From: Prorocentrum cordatum
Lineage: Eukaryota; Sar; Dinophyceae; Prorocentrales; Prorocentraceae
Length of the DNA stretch: 64,000 nucleotides
Assembly (NCBI GenBank): GCA_963575745.1
Contig: CAUYUJ010016715.1
Location: forward strand, 102,501-166,500
Direction: 5' to 3'
Shown here in pieces: positions 53,735 through 63,956 of the stretch. The stretch's first letter is position 1. Every line of letters begins with the position of its first letter. The notes beneath the pieces are model-generated. The model did not search any database. It was given only the letters and a program-made list of their open reading frames with translations, and was not told the DNA's origin. A program made the position numbers and the translations under genes.

Positions 53735-55430
53735 AACGCAACTATATTAAACCAGACCAAACCAGACAAGACCGACCGGCCAAACAACCAAGCGAAATGG
53801 GGATGGATGCCGCGAATCAAATAACGTGCAAACTAGACCAAGCTAGACCAAACCAAACCAACCAGACAAAACCAGACCAGCCGGTGAATCTGTGGCGCAC
53901 GCACAATGAGAACACCTGGCGGTTTGCCGCCGTCGCCGCCGCCGTCGTCCAGTTGAAGATTCTTCCCGCCCCTTCCTCTCTCTTCTTCTCCTTGGGGTTA
54001 TCCACGTTTGGCCTTTTGGGCGTTGATGTCAGTCTTGATTCCGTCGTTGCCGCTGATCATGTTGCTGCTTCTGCTCGTCCGGCGTGGCTGCTGCTGACCT
54101 TGTTTTTGGTGTTGATTGCGCCGTTGCTGCTGGTCCTGCGCAGCAGGCAGCCCAGACAAAGCCAGCCAAATTATTTGGATCAGCAAAATCACGAGACTAG
54201 GCAGAGCAGGTGAAATAGTATATCAACAAACCATTCAATGTCAAGGAACCAACCAGACCAGGACAATCAGCCCACACTGGGCGAAACAGATTGGCTACTC
54301 GACTAACCAGACATGCCCACACAAAGAGCAGACAAGCAACCCGAACAAACCACACCAAGTGAACCAGCCAGACCAGACGACAAGGAATCTGCGCGACCAC
54401 GCCAATGAGACCTGACAGCCCAGACCGGATCCGGAGCCAGAAGCCGAGACCAGCCAGACCAGACCAGACCAAGACCAGTCAGAAGAATCCGACCAACCTG
54501 GCCAAACGAACAAAACGGATCATTCCGCGCTGACAAGCCTGATGAAAGAAGGAATCTGCGCGACCGCGCCAATGAGACAGACAGCCAAGACCGGATCGGG
54601 AAGCTTTCTGCGCACCGGACAAGCCAGACCAACCAGACCAACCAGACAGAACAAAGCCAGTGGAACAATGCGCAAGACAAAGCAAACCAACCAAACAGAG
54701 CCACCAGACCAAGCAGACCAACCACGACAAACCATGCCAACGCAAATCAGCGAAACTAACCAAACCGACGAAACGAACCGAACCAGATAAGTTGAACCAG
54801 TCGGACATACCAGACCAGACGAATCAGATTTAAGAGGTGGAACACTCGACCAACCAGACGAGACAAGCCAGACCAGACCAGACCAACCAAGACCAGCCAG
54901 AATAATCCGACCAACCTGGCCAAACGAACGAGACCGAAAATCTCGCGCAGACATGCCGGGCCAAAGAAGCCATCTGCGCGAGCGCGCAAATGAGACCTGA
55001 CAGCCAAGACCAGATCGGGAAGCATTCTGCGGCCCAGACGAGCCAGACCAATCGGACCGACCTGACCAATCCGAGCCAGCGGAGCAAACTCGCCAGACCT
55101 AGCAGACCAACCATACAGACCAACCAGACCAACCAGATTGAACATGAACAGACCGACGAAGCGAAGAGAAACAAATTAACCGAAGCAGCCACGCGTACTA
55201 AACTAAACTATCCAAACCAATCAGGTGAACTACTCGATCAACCAGACGAGACGCGACGAGACGAGCCAGACCAGACCAGACCAACCAAGACCAGCCAGAC
55301 GAATTGGACCAACCTGGCCAAGCGAACGATACCGCCAGAGCGACCAAACCATTCAGACCAATCGGAACCACTCAACGAGATCAACTGGATGACGAGCCCG
55401 ACCAATTCAACCGAACAGACCACGTGAAGT
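53735..55430 (+). repeat. ACCAG/ACCAA pentamer-type array with longer period
   Basis: About 1.7 kb dominated by GACCAGACCA, CCAACCAGAC and CCAGCCAGAC words. A longer unit of about 100-230 bases is visible through CTGCGCGA(C/G)C(A/G)CGCCAATGAGAC at about 54390, 54556 and 54975 and AGACCAAGACCAG before AATCCGACCAACCTGGCCAA. A non-repetitive patch sits at about 53890-54170. Confidence 0.85.
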
Positions 55431-55493
55431 CAATCTGGTGAATCTGGTGCGACGCTGATGACAATCATATTCCGAATACAGAACGGGCGGCAG

Positions 55494-56288
55494 TCATGCA
55501 CATGCCTCTCGCGATGCACCCATGCTGCGCGGGCGCCCCACATCTATGCGCCGCGAGGCCGCGCGAGCTGCCAATCGAGCTCGGCGGACGATGCTCTGCT
55601 CAGTAATCTCCTCGCTGCCGCCCGGCATGGAATGGGCTTCGAGAGCGGCGCGCGTGCCGGCGGCGATCGAGGCCCTGGCGGTCGCGTGGAAGTGCAGCTG
55701 GAAGGTCGCCGGGGTGGAATAGCCCTCCACGAGCAACTGGACGTCGCCGTCGCCCATCGCCACAACCTCCGCCCACAGCCGGGCGCACGCGATCAACTGC
55801 CGCTCGTCCTCCGTCGGCCAACCCCCACACAACTGCGGGAATGGAGTCGTGGGCCTTTCGATCTTTGTAGTGGCCGCAATCTCCGCGTTGTGGCACGCGT
55901 GGACGTCAATCTTGCTTGTGCACGAGTTTTCTTTGCGCGTCAGTGGGGCAATCCGCACCGCCTGGTCTTCGTGCCGCTCAGCTTGCTCTTCGAGCCAAAT
56001 GGTGCTTTCTGTGAAACAAACAATGGCCAGGGTCGCGTCGACGTCGTCTCTGATCTTCAAGGTCATGCGCCATCCGCCCCGCGCTCCATGAAAGTCTTTC
56101 TGGCCCAATGTCCCATCGACGATGCCCATGCGCCCGGGATCGGCGCCCTTTGGGGCGGCGCGCGGGGCGGCGCGCGGAACGGACCGCGTCTCCGAACGTG
56201 CGCGGGACCATGTCGTGGACACTCGCGGCCCGCTGTTCCGCCTGCCAATGCGCCTGCTCGTCGAGCGCGGACTTCGCCGCGATGGCAC
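55494..56288 (-). CDS. Coding candidate, unknown product (about 260 codons)
   Basis: A minus frame of ordinary, non-repetitive composition in its central part: MGIVDGTLGQKDFHGARGG (near 56130), then TLKIRDDVDATLAIVCFTES, CTSKIDVHACHNAEIAATTK and GDGDVQLLVEGYSTPATFQL. The start is uncertain because the preceding 150 bases are Arg/Ser-rich. Upstream on the same strand (to about 57.2 kb) is a Lys/Glu/Ala-rich decayed segment, so both may be parts of one element or gene. I do not recognise the family. The plus strand is also open here, which lowers confidence. Confidence 0.4.
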   Translation of the reverse strand: MPSRRSPRSTSRRIGRRNSGPRVSTTWSRARSETRSVPRAAPRAAPKGADPGRMGIVDGTLGQKDFHGARGGWRMTLKIRDDVDATLAIVCFTESTIWLEEQAERHEDQAVRIAPLTRKENSCTSKIDVHACHNAEIAATTKIERPTTPFPQLCGGWPTEDERQLIACARLWAEVVAMGDGDVQLLVEGYSTPATFQLHFHATARASIAAGTRAALEAHSMPGGSEEITEQSIVRRARLAARAASRRIDVGRPRSMGASREACA

Positions 56289-56289
56289 C

Positions 56290-57210
56290 CTTGCCCTTGC
56301 CCTTGCCCTCGCTCAGGGCCTTCGCGGAAGTCGCCCCAACGTCCTTGGCCGAGGCGCTCCTGCCCGCAGTGTTGCCCTCGGCTTAGCCCTTGATGGCTGC
56401 GGCGCCAGTGATTCCGCCCTCCTTGCCCCCTTACCCCTTGCCGCCGCCCTTGCCCTCGCCCGCGTTGGCAGCTGTGCTTTCTGCTACAAGCCCGCCCTTG
56501 CCGCCGCTCTTGCTCTCGCCGTTGCCCCCCTTGACCCCCGCGCCCTTGAACTTGGTTTCGCCACGGGGGTCCGCCTCGCGCTCCATCGCCGCCTCGCCCG
56601 CGGCGCAGGCGGGCCCCCCCCCTTTTGTGGCAGCTGCCACTTGTTTTCGAGAATTGCCACCGTCTCGTCGCACTCGTAGGGGGCCAGCTCTCCCTCGCGC
56701 CTTTTTCTCAGCGCGATTTTCTCCAAACGCGTCTCTCTAACTTCCTTGGCAACTGCTTATGCCGCCTTTCTCGTCCGCGGACTTCTAGCACAGCTGGGTC
56801 ACGCGCTCTGCCTTCGTTGCCTCTGCCTCCGTCTCCCCTGTAATCTTCGCCTCTGCGAGTTTCGTCTCTTCCTCCGCCTTTTTTCCGCTCTCGCCGCCAC
56901 CGCCAAGGACTTCGTTCGCAAGTCGGCGGTGCCCTTTCTCTTCTCCTCGTCGGCAGCCTTATCCTGCTCATCTGCGTTTCTCTGCCATCATCGCCGTGGT
57001 CTTGCTTTCGTCATGATCTTGGAATCGTTGACGTTTTCGATGTTCTCGGGAACGGAGCCAGGCTGCTGCGCAGGGTCGAGCTCCAGGTCGGTCGGCAAGC
57101 CCTTCCCTACACCCTTTCCGCGGCACACTCCGCATGTTGGCGCAGCCCGAGGATGCAACGCTCGATTTCGCTGGGGCTGGCGCAAAGGCTGCGAATGCAA
57201 TCATCGATTG
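56290..57210 (-). pseudogene. Decayed Lys/Glu/Ala-rich, coiled-coil-like gene segment
   Basis: Read on minus from about 57200 downwards, consecutive frames give CGVCRGKGVGKG, LELDPAQQPGSVPENIENVN, then NADEQDKAADEEKRKGTADL, AEEETKLAEAKITGETEAEA, GGGPACAAGEAAMEREADP and GEGKGKGKGAIAAKSALDEQ. Several stops and frameshifts separate them. The order of a Cys-pair, a short acidic linker and a charged helical segment parallels the ORF1 part of the 11.4-15.1 kb remnant. Retroelement ORF1 is my preferred reading, but it is inference. Confidence 0.4.
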
Positions 57211-57389
57211 CTTCGAGGCTGGCGCGGGAGGTCCATCAGAAGTGGACGGCGCTGCCGGCTGGGGCCGCTTCAGTGGAGCATCGTGACTCGCCGTAACTTA
57301 CCGAATGGCCACTGGGAGCCACCAGAACTGGACATGCCGAAATTGCTACGGCCGAAATGGGGTTCCTAAGCGCTTCGAACTCTAATTGA

Positions 57390-58370
57390 TATAACGGAAA
57401 AAGCGAGGTACGAGTGATAACACTCTTGTGGGGCGAAGCCCTCTAGGGATGGGGTCCAGGGGACGGGCGAGGGGGGCACGTCCCCGCGTTAACGGCCGCC
57501 GGGGGGCCGTTTCCTGTATATTGTTTCATATGAAGCGGCTCGCGGGCGCCTTGCCCGGCCCGTTTCCTGGTTATGTTTTCAATCGAAGCGGCCCCAAGGC
57601 CCCAAGACGGCCCGAGAGGGCACTGAGAGAGCCCCAGCTGGCCTCCAGACGGTCCAAGAAAGCCTCCAGACGGCTCCAACAGGCCCTCCAGAATCTGGAG
57701 GGCCCAGAGAAGGCCCCCAGGGACAAAACATATTGACTTCGCCATGGTTTTGCATTCGGGTTGTTGCTGTTCCGGCCAGGAACGGTCCAAAACGGCGCAA
57801 AAGGCTCCAAAGAACGTCCCACGACGGCCCAAGAGCCCAAGAGGCCCCCGAAAGAACTCGAAAACGGTCCCAGAGGGCCCCCAGAGGGCCCCAGAAGGGC
57901 CCAAAACTGCCCAAGAGGGCCCCAAGACGGCGCCAGAGGGCCCGAAGACGGCCCCAAGAGAGCCCTAGGAGGGCCCAAAGAGGCAGAGGGCCCCAAGAGG
58001 CCCCCAAGAGAGCCCCGAGACGGCTGAATGCCTCCAATACGCCCCAAGAGGGCCCAAAACGGCCCCAAGACGGCCAAAATTGCCCCCAAAGGGTTCAAAC
58101 AGGGCCCCAAGAAGACTCCGACGAGGCCCAAGAGACGCTCAAGAACACCATGACTCCCGCCAGCGAGCGGTGACGCAACATGCTCTTGACACCAAGGCTC
58201 CCCACAGCGCGGTGACGCACAAAGCTCGTCACACCAAGGCTCCCAAGAGCGAGCGGCAACGTAACAGTCTCTGCACACCAGGGCTCCCGACGGAGAGCGG
58301 CGACGTCACAAGCTCTGCACACCAAGGCTCCCACGAGCGAAAGGTGTCATGACCCATTTCGGGCAAAATC
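57390..58370. repeat. ~1-kb direct duplication, unit 1
   Basis: Starts near AACGGAAAAAGCGAGGTACG (57396), continues with GGGTCCAGGGGA, GGCCGCC, GGGGGCCGTTTCC, ATATGAAGCGGCTC, a CCAAGAGG/CCCAAGACGG tract with one T-rich core (about 57725-57770), and ends with four ~46-bp units of the type CACCAAGGCTCCC, GAGCG and GTGACG. A GGGCGAAGCCCT hairpin word near 57433 also occurs in the tails of the 73-bp elements. Confidence 0.9.
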
Positions 58371-58399
58371 CTCAGGCGTTCTTTCCGTTTCCGTGCCGG

Positions 58400-59640
58400 C
58401 CGAGGTAACGGAAAGAGCGCGGTACGAGTGGGGTCCAGGGGAGGGGCGAGGCGCGCGCGCATGGTTGGTAATGGCCGCCAGGGGCCGTTTCCCTTGTTTT
58501 TTTGAAATGAAGCGGCTCCCGGGCGGCTCCTATGGCCTGTTCCTTGATATTTGCTCCAATCGAGCGGCTCAAGGGCCCCAAGTCGGCCCAAGAGGGCACC
58601 AACACAACCCACAGACCCTCAGATGGCTTCCAGACGGTCCAAGAAAGCCTCGAGACGGCTCCAGAGGCCCTCCAGAGGTCCCTCGAGAGGGCCTCAGGAG
58701 CCTTAAAGCATTGATTTCCTTTGGATTTTTGAAAGTTTTCGGGCTCTCGCCTTTTCAAGCACAGACGGGTCTAACACACGACCCACGAGTCCCCAAAGCT
58801 CGTCCCAAGACGGCCCCCGAAGGGGCCGAAAACGGTCCAAGAGGGCCCCAGACGGCCCCAGAGGGGCGGCCCAAAGGCCCCAAGACAAACCAAGAGGGCC
58901 CCTAAACAGGCTAAGACGGCCCCAAGAGGGCCTCCAGACGGTCCAAGAGAGCCTCCAGACGGCTCCAGAGGCCCTTCAGAAGGGGGCCACCAGGGGCAAA
59001 ACACATTGATCTTGCTATGGCTTTTGCAAGTGTTTGGGGTTCGTGCCTTTTCGGGCCAAGAACAGTCCAAAACGGCCCAAGAGGCTCCTAAGATCGCCCC
59101 GAGACGGCCCAAGATGCACCAGAAAGAGCCCGAAAACGATCCCAGAGGGCCCCAAGACAGCCCCAGAGGGGCCCACAACTGCCCAAGAAGGCCCCAAGAC
59201 GGCCCAAGAGGGCCCCAACAGGCCCCTAAGAGAGTCCCAAGACGGCCCAAGGCGTCCAAGACGCCCCTAGACGGCCCAAAACGGCCCCAAGACGGCCCAG
59301 AATTCCCCCAAAAGGGCTCCCGAAGGGCTCCAAAAAGGCCCCAAGAAGACTCAGACGAGGCCCAAAAGACGCTCAAGAACACCATGACTCCCGTCAGCGA
59401 GCGGTGACGTAACATGCTCTTGACACCAAGGCTCCCCATAGCGCGGTGACGCACAAAGCTCGTCACACCAAGGCTCCCAAGAGCGAGCGGCAACGTAACA
59501 GTCTCTGAACACCAGGGCTCCCGACGGAGAGCGGCGACGTAACAAGCTCTTCACACCACGGCTCCCAAGAGCGAAAGGTGCCATGAACCCTCTCGGGCCA
59601 ATTCCTGAAGCGCTCTTTCCGTTTCCGTGCCGGCCCAAGT
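58400..59640. repeat. ~1.2-kb direct duplication, unit 2
   Basis: Same order as unit 1, starting AACGGAAAGAGCGCGGTACG (58403), but with two T-rich cores (about 58702 and 59005) instead of one. The ends 58133-58360 and 59380-59605 are nearly identical. Long minus-strand frames rich in Gly, Leu, Pro, Ser and Trp arise from the CCAAGA words. Confidence 0.9.
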
Positions 59641-59759
59641 ATCTACTGCTCAAGTCTACCAGCCTTCTGGGCGTAGGTGGTCTAAGGTGTTTCCTCTTCC
59701 ACCTTTCTTGTTCCTTTTTCGGGAACAGGGCCCCTGGTTGCTCCACCCTGCCCTTCGCC

Positions 59760-60542
59760 TCAGCCACTGGTTAGACCAGCCAGACCCACCAGACCAGCCA
59801 GACCAACCTAAGCTCAAGCTCTAGCAGCGATGTTACAGCGATCTACCCGTCTCCGACGTGTGCGCTTCAACCATCCTTGAACCTCCCCCAACCACGCTGG
59901 GCTCGCCCGCGGAATCCAAAACTCACGCTCTAGCAGTGCCACTACAACGCAAACAAAAACTGCAATGCAAGCAGAACTGCAATGCAGAAAACAACTGCTT
60001 GTTTGTGGTCGTAGTCGCCGGCGTGTGCGCTTCAACCCCTTCTGAATACACCTGGGTTTTTTAGCAGTCCAATCAACCCAAACGCTGGCCACACTGGTCA
60101 GACTACTCAGACACCGGCTAGACCAGGCTGACCAACCCGACCAGCCAGACCCCCAGTCGCACCTCAAGCTCTAGCAGCGAAACTACAGCGCAAAACATTG
60201 AATGGAGAAAAGACTGCAACACTGCAATGCCAAACAAATGTGATGGCCACCCGGACACTAGTCTACCCAGACACCAGCCAGACTGGTCAGGCTACCCAGA
60301 CACCAGCTAGACAAGCCATACCAACCAGACCAGCCAGACAAACTTAAGCTGAAGCTCTAGCAGCAAAGCTACAGCGCAAACCACGTAATGAAGAACAACA
60401 ACACTGGAACCAAACATGCAATGCAACATCAACTGCAATGCACAAATAACCGTCGTGGTTGCCTGCGTGTGCGCTTCAACCCCTCGTGAACCTCCTCAAA
60501 CCACGCTGGGCTCGCACGCGGAATTCAAGCTCAAGCTCTAGC
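59760..60542 (+). repeat. ~170-220-bp tandem array, part 1
   Basis: After a short CCAGCCAGACC stretch, units share GTGTGCGCTTCAACC, CACGCTGGGCTCG, CGCGGAAT(T/C)CAA, CTCTAGCAGCG, ACTACAGCGCAAA and AACTGCAATGCAA. Markers at about 59858, 60025 and 60468. Unit length varies because ACCAG-type segments are interspersed. Confidence 0.85.
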
Positions 60543-60600
60543 TAGCACGCAAAATCGCTGGCTCAGCGAGCAAACAGCTTGGCTCCATCAAGCAAACAAC

Positions 60601-61440
60601 TTGGCCCATGGCCCAGGTAGCTACCCTCCGCCTCCGAGACAAGTGGACATTGTTGGTAAGTTCACCGGTGGAACTCGCGGGGCAGAGGCAGGCAGTGTAA
60701 ACACTGCAGATGACGAGATGGCGAGGCACAAGGGCACGGTCGACGTGGACGAGGTGAGTTTCCTTACGAAGATCAGCAACATGTACGACACGGTCATGGA
60801 AACCAGCACGGAGATGGCCCAGGTGGCGCACAATGCGATGCAAGCAAGTACAACTGCCGAAACGGTGATGACGGGCATGAAGAACATCAAATGAAGAACA
60901 TCACATAGAACATCGAGACCATCAAGCTCGCGTTGCAGATTTTACAGCAGGAGCTTGCAGCTTTCAAGGCTTCGGCTTCGACGGCATCGCCAGGATCATC
61001 ATCACATTCACAAGTCAAATGGGACAACGAAGAAGTAGCGCGCACAATTAGTTTTGGGAGTTTTCAAAATATACGAAGTCGGCAGAAATTGTGACGTTCA
61101 CGGAGGGGGTTCTTGCGGATGTTAAGGGTGATGTCGACGAGCTTTTCGCGCACTGCAAGAAGTTTGTTACTCGCGGAGGCGCTCGACTCACATAATTAGA
61201 CACCACGTGCAAAATATATGAAAGAAAATGGGGGGAAACATGTTCATGACTTCAAGGGCCAGAGAGCGTATTGCAACGCAAGCTCGAAATTCAAAGTCGC
61301 CACCTCAGAGGACGCCCAAAGAGAGAAAGCAATTCGCAAAATGGTCCGTACCATCATCGAGAAGAGTGGGGGGGGTGACGGGAAAACTATCAAAAACATT
61401 ATTGGCACCAATTACCGGAAGGGCGTTGTTGTGGAGGGAT
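60601..61440 (+). pseudogene. ORF1-like part of retroelement remnant
   Basis: The first frame (60601-60894) carries TADDEMARHKGTVDVDEVSF and ISNMYDTVMETSTEMAQVAH, helical and likely coiled coil. After a TGA, another frame gives NIETIKLALQILQQELAAFK. Further on come FTEGVLADVKGDVDELFAHC and then (61218-61442) AYCNASSKFKVATSEDAQRE and KNIIGTNYRKGVVV. The alternating short segment, acidic loop and basic end could be a decayed RNA-binding (RRM-like) ORF1 domain. Interrupted by at least three stops or frame changes. Confidence 0.5.
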
Positions 61441-62739
61441 GAGCGCGTAGCCGAGTGGAAGGGCAGAGGCATGAAGCTTTCGGGGCACCAGCAAGGTCAG
61501 AGGAACATCCTCGCAAGCTTTGTGACCCGTGAGGGGCGGAAGGCGAGCTCGCTGAGGATCGTCGAGGGCACCAGCACAAGTACATCTGCACGTACATCAT
61601 TATCTCAGAGGGTCAGTTTAGATCCTGGCGGACCTCTCGGCAGAGGAGGGGGGCGGGGAGTTTACAGAGACGTAGATGGCGATTTGCCCGTCTCTTTACG
61701 CTTGCCCGCAAAACCTGGAGAACAAAATGTGGGCACCGACGCTTGCAATCAGGACTGTACGATCAAAGCTTTCACATGGAATTCATCATATTCTGTAGAG
61801 AACTTGCTTGACATGCTAAGTATAGGGCGGGATGGGATTGGAACGTGCTTCCTCTGCAGGAGGGGCCCCGATAGCAGAAAACTACCTTGCAGGAGCTCCA
61901 CGGAGGACACCTATTCTACACAGTGGCTGCTGCAGGCTGCTACCGGGGCACAGCCATACTTCATAATTCTTAACAGGCGCTGGGCGAAGGACAGCAGCGA
62001 ACTTTCAAGCCCAAACGGGCGCATGGCTGTTTTGGATATTCGATTGCACGGCCGGGAATGCCGATTCATTTCTGCACATTGCCCGCATGGGGGAGACGAT
62101 GAGGAGGACAAATATGTGGAGAGCCTCGCAGACATTGAATCTTACGTCAATCTCGGCTGGAGACAGCAACGATCGACTTTTGTTGGGCTCGATGCGGACG
62201 TTGTGATTGCCAGGCAATGCGAGTGGGACAATCCAAAGCTGATCGGCAAATGGGGCTTGGGACGGAGATGTAAGCGAGTGTAGGTATTCGCTGAGTGGGT
62301 GCAAACGAGCAAGCTGGTTGCAACCAACACGCACAGACAGAAGCAAGATGATGCCAGGCGGACGCACCAGAGATAGGAGACAGGAGAGAGACGGCAAATC
62401 GATGTCATCTTGCGCGATAAAGCGATGGTGTCTGCTTTCGTCGATGCGGTGGCCCACGATGGCATCGATTTCGTGTCAGACCATCGTTGCTTCGGATTCA
62501 AGAATGCTCGGAGGCCCCGGAAAAAATCCAGGAGTGGGAACGTTTCGAAACAGAGGGGGTGGAAACCACAACTGGATGATAATGACACGCCGTCAAACTA
62601 TCATGCTGCACTCAAAAAAATCACCCAGAGGAAGCCTGAGACAGTGGAGGATCTCGAGAGAACGATGGAGCGAGCAGCGTCCGATGCAGGTACTGGAGCC
62701 AGCGCGCGGTCTGCATCATCTACAGCATGGGAATCCTGA
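61440..62739 (+). pseudogene. EEP (APE-type) endonuclease, LINE type, two in-frame TAG
   Basis: The EEP domain of LINE retroelements nicks DNA to start target-primed reverse transcription. One reading frame carries the domain from about 61730 to 62550. CTIKAFTWNSS has a candidate metal-site Asn at 61780-61782. RMAVLDIRLHG is followed by ISAHCPHGGDDEED, then FVGLDADVV (Asp at about 62191), where the family's usual D-x-N reads D-x-D. After a TAG (62281-62283) the same frame continues AEWVQTSKLVATNTHRQKQD. After a second TAG (62374-62376) it gives RRQIDVILRDKAM and IDFVSDHRCF with the SDH block (62476-62484), then runs to TGA 62737-62739. The first catalytic Glu block is not evident. In-frame preservation with only two stops suggests it is younger than the 12.9-kb copy. 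No RT follows. Confidence 0.8.
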
Positions 62740-62783
62740 GGAGAGAGGAGAGGCTCCGGGCGCTCATCGAGCAACAAAAGGTG

Positions 62784-63570
62784 TCGCACGCGGAATTCAA
62801 TCTCAAGCTCCAGCAGCGCCACCAGACCACAACAAAAACTGCGATGCAAAACAACTGCAATGCAAAAAAGCAAGAATTGTGCCGTTGTAGTCGCCAGCGT
62901 GTGCGCTTCAACCCCTCCTGAACCTCCCAAAACCACGCTGGGCACGCACGCGGAATTCAAGCTCAAGCACCAGCGGCGCCACTACAGCGCAAAAACAAAC
63001 CGCAAAGGAAACAACACCCGCAATGCAACAAACACTGAAATGCAACAACATCTTGATTTGAGATGTCGTAGTCCCTGGCGTGTGCGCTTCAACCCCTCCT
63101 GAAAATCGCCAGCGCGTGCTCTTCAACCCCTTCTGAAACTCCAGAAGCCACGCGCTGGGCTCCCACGCGGAATTCAAGCTCGAGCTCCAGCAGCGCTACT
63201 ACAGTGCAACAAAAAACTGCACTGCAAAAAACGAATGCTATACACAATCAATTGCAATGCAAACGAAAATTGTTTTTGAGTTCTAGCCGCCAGCGTGTGC
63301 GCTTCGACCCATCCAGAACCTCCCCAAACCACGCTGGGCTCGTACGCGGAATCAAAGCTCAACCTCTAGCAGCGCAACTACAAATCAACAAAAACTGCCA
63401 AGGAAAAAGACTGTAACGGAAAAAAAATGCAATGCAAACACATTGTTTTTGTGAGGTAGTCGCTAGTGTATGCGCTTCAACCTCTCCCGAGCCTCCTGAA
63501 ACTACGCTATTCTCGCACGCGGAATCTGGAGCTCAAAATGTAGCATCCGAAGTTCAAGCTCTAGCAGCGA
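62784..63570 (+). repeat. ~170-220-bp tandem array, part 2
   Basis: Continuation of the 59.8-60.5 kb array, with unit markers GTGTGCGCTTC(A/G)ACC at about 62900, 63080 and 63297 and a variant near 63468. One unit is extended by a partial duplication at about 63105-63170. Confidence 0.9.
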
Positions 63571-63869
63571 AAGAGCGGAATTTATGAGCTGAAGCATAAG
63601 CCCCAAGCTTTAAGCTTGCTCTGTTGAAGTTTGGCTTCCCGCCGCGCGCTACACAGCTAGCACAGGATCTTGTTCACCTACCTCGCGAAGCTCGCAGCTG
63701 CAGATGGTCGGGTCCTTCGCCAAGCTAAATTGCACCTGCTGTCCCAAGGCTCCAGACACTTTTCAAGGGGGTAGTGATGCGACCCAAATCCGTTCAAAAG
63801 CGGTTTTAACCGAAGAAGCACACCCGGATTAGAGTCCGTTGTTTGACAGTTCGCGGAAACGCCCGTCTG
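63571..63869. other. Unassigned, no gene seen
   Basis: No recognisable domain. A small palindrome CCCCAAGCTTTAAGCTTGC lies near 63601. Confidence 0.4.
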
Positions 63870-63956
63870 GTCACGTCACGATTCGCGCTGGCGCCGTGTC
63901 GGAATTGGCCATTCTTGGGCATTCCTGGGCGGGGCCAGCGCGAATCGTGACGTGAC
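63870..63956. repeat. Perfect 23-bp inverted repeat
   Basis: Arms at 63870-63892 and 63934-63956 (GTCACGTCACGATTCGCGCT, then GGC, and the exact complement) separated by 41 bases. All 23 pairs match, unlike the diverged arms elsewhere in the window. It could be a young short element, a cruciform site or a structured RNA. The window ends 44 bases later. Confidence 0.92.

Larger units (their letters stand above)
60543..62783 (+). mobile_element. EEP-endonuclease retroelement remnant inside tandem array
   Basis: Non-repetitive, coding-like 2.24-kb block flanked on both sides by the same tandem repeat. The repeat segment TCGCACGCGGAATTCAA (31 bp, 2 mismatches) ends the left flank at 60542 and begins the right flank at 62784. 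It holds an ORF1-like part and an EEP endonuclease part; no reverse transcriptase is seen. The 31-bp duplication may be a target-site duplication or simply two phases of the satellite. Confidence 0.7.

Noticed and set aside
57420-59400. Leu/Gly/Trp-rich membrane-like proteins on the minus strand
   Set aside because: The hydrophobic character comes from reading CCAAGA/CCCAAGACGG words backwards in any frame, and similar frames occur at every tract of this type.
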